Of a DNA stretch of 11,819 nucleotides, positions 6,886-11,819 are shown piece by piece (position 1 is the stretch's first letter; the number at the start of each line of letters is the position of its first letter). Below the pieces are notes generated by a model, which saw only the letters and a list, made by a program, of their open reading frames with translations, was not told the DNA's origin and did no database searches. The translations under genes and the position numbers were made by a program. Source of the DNA: Candidatus Eiseniibacteriota bacterium (GTDB lineage Bacteria; Eisenbacteria; RBG-16-71-46; CAIMUX01; WJJG01); the NCBI GenBank assembly GCA_016867695.1, contig VGIY01000050.1, positions 1-11,819 on the forward strand. The letters are read 5' to 3'.

Positions 6886-9800
6886 ATGATGCGCTCGCTC
6901 GTCCGCCTCCTGCCGCCCATCTCCGGCATCCTGCTTGCCGTGGCCGGGCTCTGCGCCGCGATCGTTCCCTGCGCCGCGGCGGAGACGCTCCGGACGCCGC
7001 CCGACCTCCTCTCGGTGATGGGGGCCGAGCTCGAGCGCTCGCTGGAGAGCTTCTCCGGCGCGCCCGGCGCGCCGCTCTACTTCCTCCAGTACGCGGTCAC
7101 CGAGACCCACGAGACGATGCTCGGCGCGAGCGACGGCGGCCTCAAGGCGCCGCAGACCACGCGCCGCCGCTACCTCGATGTCGACCTGCGCGTGGGCGAC
7201 ATGCATCTGGACAACACCCACGAGATCCGGGGCGCCGGCTGGGACGACAGCTACAATCGGCGGCTGATCGACTTCCCCGTGGAGGACGACCCGGCGGCGG
7301 TCCGCGCCGTGCTCTGGAACGAGACGGAGTATCGCTATCGGCGCGCCCAGGAGCGCTACACCAGGGTGCTCGCCAACCGGCAGGTCAAGGTCGAGGAGAC
7401 CGATCTCTCCGACGACTTCACGCCCGGCGAACCGATCCGCGACCGGGAAACCTTCCGGCCCACGCTCATCGACCGCTCCTACTGGCAGGGGGTCCTCTCC
7501 CGCGTGGGGGGAGTCCTGGCGGACCAGGACTTCGTGATCGAGTCGAGCGCCACGCTGTCCCTGCGCGACCGCGCCACCTACATGGTCAACAGCGAGGGCA
7601 GCCGGCTGGAGCATGGCCAGCGCTACCTGCGCGTCGGCCTGAGCGTCCGCGGACTGGCGGCCGACGGCATGGAGCTCGATCGCTACGCCGCCTTCGACGC
7701 CCGCGCGCCCGAAGGGCTGCCCGACGAGGCGACCCTGCTCGCCGACGCCCGCCGGCTGGTCGGCGAGCTGCGCGCGCTCATCGACGCGCCGGTGGTCGAG
7801 CCCTACATCGGTCCGGCGATCCTGCGCGCGCAGGCCTGCGGCGTCTTCTTCCACGAGATCTTCGGGCATCGCATCGAGGGCCATCGCCAGAAGAGCGAGA
7901 GCGAAGGGCAGACCTTCACGAAGAAGGTGAGCCAGCCGATCCTGCCCGACTTCATCAGCGTCTACGACGACCCGACGCTGGAGCGCTTCGGCGCGATCGA
8001 CCTGCGGGGCCACTACCGCTACGACGACGAGGGCACTCCCGCGCAGCGCGTGACGGTGGTCGATCGCGGGGTCCTGCGGGAGTTCCTGACCACCCGGTCG
8101 CCGATCGAGGGCTTTCCGCGCAGCAACGGCCACGCCCGCCGCGAGCACGGCTACGCGCCCGTCTCGCGCCAGGGCAACCTGATCGTCGCCTCGGAGCGCA
8201 GCGTGCCCTACGAGAGGCTGCGGGAGATGCTGATCGAGGAGTGCCGGCGCCAGGGCAAGCCCTACGGGCTGGTCTTCGAGAGCATCTCGGGCGGCTTCAC
8301 CATGACCGGTAGGGGCGGCCCGCAGGCCTTCAAGGTCCTGCCGCTCTACGTGCTGCGCGTCTACACCGACGAGCGCCCGGACGAGGTCGTGCGCGGCGTC
8401 GACATCGTCGGCACGCCGCTGACCAGCTTCAACAAGATCCTCATGGCGGCCGACGACGACGACGTCTTCAACGGCACCTGCGGGGCGGAGTCGGGAGGCG
8501 TGCCCGTCTCGGCCGTCTCGCCCAGTCTGCTCGTCTCGGAGATCGAGGTCGAGAAGCGCCACAAGAGCCAGGAGAAGCCGCCGATCCTGCCCGCCGTCCG
8601 CGGTCTGGTCGAGCCGTCGCCTGGGGGAGTCGCCGGCGGCGGCCAGGGGAGCGGCGATCCGGTCTTCCGGGCCATGGAGGACGAGCTCGATCGCTCGCTG
8701 CGCGAACTCGTCCTCCCGGACATGCCGCGGCCCTACTTCCTCGCCTATCGGCTGCAGGACACCGAGACGGCGACCGTCTCGCTCCGCTACGGGGCGCTCG
8801 TGCGGGCCGACACCAGCCGTTCGCGCGCCCTGGCGGTCGAGGTGCGCACCGGGGAGCCGGCCTTCGACAACAGCGGCTTCGTCGGCTCGTGGCGCGACCT
8901 CTACGACCGGCGGCGCGAGCTGCCCGACGAGAACGACTACGCCGGCCTGCGCCATCGCCTCTGGCTGCAGACCGACGAGGCGTACAAGCAGGCGCTGGAG
9001 AAGCTCTCCGGCAAGCGCGCCTATCTCGAGACGCGCCCGGCCCAGGACACGATCCCCGACTTCGCGCCGGCGGCGCCTTGGGTTCACGCCGAGGCGCCGC
9101 AGAGCCTGCGGCTGGATCCCGCAGCCTGGGGCCAGCGCCTGCGCGAAGTGGCGGATGTCCTGCGCGAGTGCCCCGGGCTGCAGGACTGGAACGTGACCCT
9201 TGTCGCCCGGGCGCAGAATCAGCGCTACCTGAACTCCGAGGGGAGCCGGCACCTCAAGGCGGCCCGCCACGACCAGGTGCAGATCGCGGTCACGGGCCAG
9301 GCGGCCGACGGGCAGCGCCTGACAGCCGCGCGCCAGTTCATGGTCGCCGGAGGCGACCCGCTGCCCCCGGTCGAGACCCTGCGCGCCGAGGCGCGCGCCC
9401 TGGCGGAGGCGTTGCAGGCGATGCTCCGCGCGCCGGCGCTCGAGGACTACGCCGGACCGGTGCTCTTCGACGGCGATGCCGCCGCGCAGTTCATCGCCCA
9501 GCTCTTCGCCAACCAGATCACGCCCCCCCGGCGCCCGATCGTCACCGACGACTGGCTTCGCCAGCGCCTCGGCCCCGAGCCCAAGCTGGCCGGACGGCTG
9601 CAGCGCCGCGTCCTGCCGCCGGAGATCACGATCAGCGACGATCCGCTGCGCGCGGAGTGGCAGGGGAGGCGCCTGGCGGGCGCCATGGCCGTCGACGACG
9701 AGGGCGTGCGCGGCGAGCCGATCCGGCTCGTCGAGGCGGGCCGGCTGCTGACGCTGCCGATGACGCGCCAGCCGACGAAGCGCATCGCCGGCTCCAACGG

Positions 9801-10326
9801 CCGCGCGCGCGCGCTGCCCAACGCCTGGACGCTGCCGACGATCTCCAACCTGTTCGTCGAGACGAGCGATCCGCGACCGGACATGCTCGCCGAACTGCGC
9901 CGCCTGGCCCGCGAGGCGGGCGCGGAGTACGGGCTGTGGATCACGCTGCTGGACGACCCGCGGGTGACGCGCGACGGAAACCGGCTGCTGCGCTTCGCCG
10001 CGGACGAGGGGGCGGGCGAGCGGGGTCTGCTCACCGCGCCGGTCGTCGCCTACAAGGTCTACGCCGGCGACGACAGGGTGGAGCCGGCCCGCGGTCTCGT
10101 CTTCGACGAGGTGTCCGTGCGCACGCTGCGCGACGTGGCCGCGCTCGGCGCGGATACGCGGGTCACGAACCTCTTCCTGGCGACGGGGATGCTCGACTTC
10201 GCCCATCCGGCGACCATCGCCACGCCGGCGATCCTGGTCGAGGAGATGGAGCTGAAGGCGGCCACGGCGCGCGAGCCGCTGCCCGTGGGAAGGAATCCGA
10301 TCTTCGCCGGGCGGGCTCATCCGTAG
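6886..10326 (+). CDS. Exported two-domain TldD/PmbA-family protein: active-type half fused to a metal-site-less half
   Basis: 1146 residues, about twice the size of a single TldD-type protein. The N terminus (MMRSLVR, then a hydrophobic run, with AAA before ETL at about residue 32) looks like a Sec signal peptide with no lipobox. The first half (about 33-565) has the TldD metallopeptidase motif HEIFGH (323-328) in the context GVFFHEIFGHRIEGH, the later FLTTRSPIEGF segment, and C532 in NGTCGAESGG, the position of the third zinc ligand of TldD. A linker (about 565-590, KPPILP then Gly-rich) joins a second TldD/PmbA-like half (about 591-1146). That half shares LDN/FDN, VLW/RLW, NSEGSR and YxGP landmarks, but has AQLFAN (871-876) in place of HEIFGH and no cysteine near its end. 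By family knowledge the first half is a zinc peptidase of small or unfolded peptides and the second a TldE-like partner domain. Location inferred: periplasmic or extracytoplasmic. It overlaps ccsA tail to tail by 10 nt. Confidence 0.88.
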   Translation: MMRSLVRLLPPISGILLAVAGLCAAIVPCAAAETLRTPPDLLSVMGAELERSLESFSGAPGAPLYFLQYAVTETHETMLGASDGGLKAPQTTRRRYLDVDLRVGDMHLDNTHEIRGAGWDDSYNRRLIDFPVEDDPAAVRAVLWNETEYRYRRAQERYTRVLANRQVKVEETDLSDDFTPGEPIRDRETFRPTLIDRSYWQGVLSRVGGVLADQDFVIESSATLSLRDRATYMVNSEGSRLEHGQRYLRVGLSVRGLAADGMELDRYAAFDARAPEGLPDEATLLADARRLVGELRALIDAPVVEPYIGPAILRAQACGVFFHEIFGHRIEGHRQKSESEGQTFTKKVSQPILPDFISVYDDPTLERFGAIDLRGHYRYDDEGTPAQRVTVVDRGVLREFLTTRSPIEGFPRSNGHARREHGYAPVSRQGNLIVASERSVPYERLREMLIEECRRQGKPYGLVFESISGGFTMTGRGGPQAFKVLPLYVLRVYTDERPDEVVRGVDIVGTPLTSFNKILMAADDDDVFNGTCGAESGGVPVSAVSPSLLVSEIEVEKRHKSQEKPPILPAVRGLVEPSPGGVAGGGQGSGDPVFRAMEDELDRSLRELVLPDMPRPYFLAYRLQDTETATVSLRYGALVRADTSRSRALAVEVRTGEPAFDNSGFVGSWRDLYDRRRELPDENDYAGLRHRLWLQTDEAYKQALEKLSGKRAYLETRPAQDTIPDFAPAAPWVHAEAPQSLRLDPAAWGQRLREVADVLRECPGLQDWNVTLVARAQNQRYLNSEGSRHLKAARHDQVQIAVTGQAADGQRLTAARQFMVAGGDPLPPVETLRAEARALAEALQAMLRAPALEDYAGPVLFDGDAAAQFIAQLFANQITPPRRPIVTDDWLRQRLGPEPKLAGRLQRRVLPPEITISDDPLRAEWQGRRLAGAMAVDDEGVRGEPIRLVEAGRLLTLPMTRQPTKRIAGSNGRARALPNAWTLPTISNLFVETSDPRPDMLAELRRLAREAGAEYGLWITLLDDPRVTRDGNRLLRFAADEGAGERGLLTAPVVAYKVYAGDDRVEPARGLVFDEVSVRTLRDVAALGADTRVTNLFLATGMLDFAHPATIATPAILVEEMELKAATAREPLPVGRNPIFAGRAHP

Positions 10327-11123
10327 GCGTGCTGGCCGCCCAGGAAGAGGTTGCCGACGAACGAGAGGACGATCATCACGAAGCCGACTATCGAGAGCCA
10401 TGCCGCGCGCCGGCCCGCCCAGCCGCGCCGGTGGCGGGCGTGCAGGTAGCCGGTGTAGAAGAGCCAGATGATCCAGGAGCCGACCTCCTTGGGGTCCCAG
10501 CTCCAGAAGGTGCCCCAGGCGTGGTAGGCCCAGATCGCGCCGGCGAAGAGCGCGCCCAGCGTGAAGAGCGGGTAGCCGATCGCGATCACCCGGTGGGTCA
10601 GCGCGTCCAGCCGCGCCAGCTCGTCTTCCCGCGCCGCGCCGCGCCGCGCCTTGACCAGGTAGGCGATCGACAGCCCGCAGGCGAGCGCGAAGGCCCCTTC
10701 CGAGAGCGCGGCCATGCTCACGTGGATGTAGAGCCAGTAGCTCTGCAGCGCCGGCACGAGCTGCTCCTGGATCTCGCGCGGCAGGAGCGAGGCGACGGCC
10801 ATCATGCCGAGGATCAGCGGGGCGGCATAGGAGCCGATGTCGAAGCGGCGGGTGCGCGCGACCAGCCAGAACAGCGACCAGGCGGCCATCCAGGAGACGA
10901 CGCTGGCGAACTCGAACATCGAGGCGAGCGGCGGCCGCCCGCTAAGCGACCAGCGCAGGCCGAGGGCGATCGTCTGCGACGCCGCCCCCAGCGCGATCGC
11001 CCCCGCGGCCGCCCAGCCGAGAAGCGGCCGCCGGAAGAAGCCGTGCGCCAGGAAGAGCGCCAGGGCGGCGATGTAGACGGCGAACGACGCGGTGAAGAAC
11101 TGGATGTCGGGCGTGCCGGTCAA
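10317..11123 (-). CDS. ccsA: CcsA (ResC)-type cytochrome c biogenesis protein, heme handling
   Basis: Polytopic membrane protein of 268 residues, the System II partner of ResB/Ccs1. The pair moves heme across the membrane and ligates it to CXXCH motifs of apocytochromes c. The WWD signature WGTFWSWDPKE is at 203-213, followed by a membrane helix ending YLHAR. Histidines at 134 (WLYIHV), 228 (YLH) and 265 (GGQHAYG) match the conserved heme-binding His positions of the family. About eight membrane segments are visible. The start is the TTG at 11121-11123: it follows AAGGGAGGT (11128-11136) closely and overlaps the resB stop as TTGA. A longer frame to 11219 adds only Arg/Pro-rich residues encoded over resB. 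The length fits single-unit CcsA proteins. It is also called CcsB or ResC in different annotations. Confidence 0.92.
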   Translation of the reverse strand: MTGTPDIQFFTASFAVYIAALALFLAHGFFRRPLLGWAAAGAIALGAASQTIALGLRWSLSGRPPLASMFEFASVVSWMAAWSLFWLVARTRRFDIGSYAAPLILGMMAVASLLPREIQEQLVPALQSYWLYIHVSMAALSEGAFALACGLSIAYLVKARRGAAREDELARLDALTHRVIAIGYPLFTLGALFAGAIWAYHAWGTFWSWDPKEVGSWIIWLFYTGYLHARHRRGWAGRRAAWLSIVGFVMIVLSFVGNLFLGGQHAYG

Positions 11124-11819
11124 GCGGACCTCCCTTCGGGACCACGAACCGGCGGCCGTCCGTCCGGTTCCAGGAGGCGGACGAGGCGCGCGGCGAGGCC
11201 GCTGACCTCGCGCTCCCACCCAGCTGTCGCCCGTTCGGGCGCCGGGGGGAGCGCGCCCGGATGGTGGAGGGCCACGTCCCAGGCGTCGTCCCGGCGGCGC
11301 AGCCGCAGCCAGACGCGCTCGTGGCGCAGGGCGAAGGCCAGCAGCGTTCCGAGCGACATGACGATGAAGCCGGCCCAGATCCAGGCCGACCCCGGGTGCG
11401 TGGCCACCTCGATGCCGGCCATCATCTCCGCCTGCAGGTGGCCGAGCAGCAGCGGCACCTCCGGAGCCGTGCCGACCGCCATGCCGGGGTGGTGGACGAA
11501 GTACCAGCTGCGCCCCACGAGGCGTTCGCCCTCGTAGAACCCGAGCAGCACGGCCGGATTGCGCGGCTCGAGCGAAGCCAGCTCCGGCCCCCGCTCGCCG
11601 ACGACGAAGTCGATCAGGAAGGTGTCGATCTCCACCGCGAAGGGAGAGTTCGGCAAGGCGACGCGCTCCCCCCAGGGCACCCTCGTCGTCACTGGCGTCT
11701 CGAACGCCTGCCCCGCCCGGCCGTGCGGGCCCACGGCCGGCCGGGCGGGATCGCCTGGCGTGGCGCGCGCCGCCGCGGGCGCGGCGTCGGTGACGATGTC
11801 GATCGCCGCCAGGCGCGTC
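11120..11819 (-). CDS. resB: ResB (Ccs1)-family cytochrome c biogenesis protein, C-terminal part (5' end beyond window)
   Basis: The frame is open from the right edge (11818) to the TGA at 11120-11122, so only the last ~232 residues are present. The complete family usually has about 450 or more residues and four membrane helices. Visible: a soluble, beta-rich stretch with SPFAVEIDTFLIDFV and later GRSWYFVHHPG, then HPGSAWIWAGFIVMSLG, the last membrane helix, and LRHERVWLRLRR. That end pattern (PG, W.WxGF, LxxFxLxHxRVW) is the ResB C terminus. A hydrophilic tail of about 55 residues follows. ResB partners with CcsA in the extracytoplasmic heme-ligation complex, and the gene order resB-ccsA with overlap supports this. 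An in-frame GTG at 11734 is not the real start, because coding-like sequence continues upstream. Confidence 0.8.
   Translation of the reverse strand, partial: TRLAAIDIVTDAAPAAARATPGDPARPAVGPHGRAGQAFETPVTTRVPWGERVALPNSPFAVEIDTFLIDFVVGERGPELASLEPRNPAVLLGFYEGERLVGRSWYFVHHPGMAVGTAPEVPLLLGHLQAEMMAGIEVATHPGSAWIWAGFIVMSLGTLLAFALRHERVWLRLRRRDDAWDVALHHPGALPPAPERATAGWEREVSGLAARLVRLLEPDGRPPVRGPEGRSA
11128..11136 (-). promoter_or_regulatory. Ribosome binding site that decides the TTG start of ccsA
   Basis: Minus-strand AAGGGAGGT lies 4 nt before the TTG at 11123, inside the last codons of resB. Together with the TTGA stop-start overlap, it indicates translational coupling of the two genes. Confidence 0.7.

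Noticed and set aside
6930..6990. Lipoprotein lipobox in the TldD-like signal peptide (AGLC, IVPC)
   Set aside because: The residue before each Cys is Leu or Pro, not Gly/Ala/Ser, so ordinary signal peptidase cleavage after AAA is more likely.
6348..8312. 654-residue plus-strand frame, including a possible short peptide from ATG 6699
   Set aside because: Considered as a possible RiPP-like precursor next to the TldD-like protease. It has no stop before entering the fusion gene, an Arg/Pro/Ala-rich sequence and no ribosome site, so it is not credible.
6664..10401. 1245-residue open frame on the minus strand opposite the TldD-like fusion
   Set aside because: Antisense mirror frame of a GC-rich gene. 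It is made of R/V/L/D/Q/H-rich sequence with no recognisable motif, while the plus-strand frame has clear family motifs.
8889..11537. 882-residue plus-strand frame spanning the TldD-like gene end and the resB-ccsA pair
   Set aside because: It runs through three well-supported genes in an alternative frame and has Arg/Ala/Glu-rich composition. It is not coding.

Overview
This is a very GC-rich stretch of bacterial DNA, about 70% G+C by eye. It holds five genes, two of them cut by the window edges. No RNA gene, transposon or CRISPR array was seen. The first gene ends in a FlgD-like / secretion-sorting C-terminal module. The window also has a ResB-CcsA (System II) cytochrome c maturation pair and a signal-peptide-bearing TldD-family protein. 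This mix suits an uncultured GC-rich lineage near the FCB group or the Eisenbacteria/Krumholzibacteriota type. That placement is inference; no marker gene is present to fix it.

Layout, left to right. (1) Positions 1-2964, plus strand: the C-terminal ~987 residues of a large secreted beta-helical protein. It contains a tandem repeat with a period of exactly 181 residues (543 bp) and ends in a FlgD-like domain. (2) Positions 2990-6490, minus strand, convergent with (1): a 1166-residue regulator. It has a MalT-like STAND ATPase at the N terminus, a helical TPR/HEAT middle and a SARP-type winged helix plus BTAD domain at the C terminus. A strong inverted repeat sits at the convergent 3' ends. (3) Positions 6491-6885: a 395-bp divergent intergenic region. 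It holds a plausible minus-strand promoter, a weaker plus-strand -10 element, a 12-bp direct repeat and a 9-bp inverted repeat in the leader of the next gene. (4) Positions 6886-10326, plus strand: a 1146-residue exported protein made of two TldD/PmbA-type halves in one chain. The first half keeps the HExxxH motif and the C-terminal cysteine. The second half has lost all of these residues. (5) Positions 10317-11819, minus strand: a translationally coupled resB-ccsA operon. CcsA starts at TTG and overlaps the ResB stop codon; ResB runs off the right edge.

How they fit together. The regulator and the TldD-like fusion are divergent neighbours sharing one control region, so control of the protease gene (or of itself) by the regulator is a reasonable but untested idea. 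ResB and CcsA together carry heme across the membrane and attach it to apocytochromes c. The repeat protein is an exported surface or matrix protein with no visible functional link to the rest.

The most notable item is the single-chain, exported, one-active/one-dead TldD fusion. It mirrors in one polypeptide the TldD/TldE heterodimer, in which only TldD carries the metal site.
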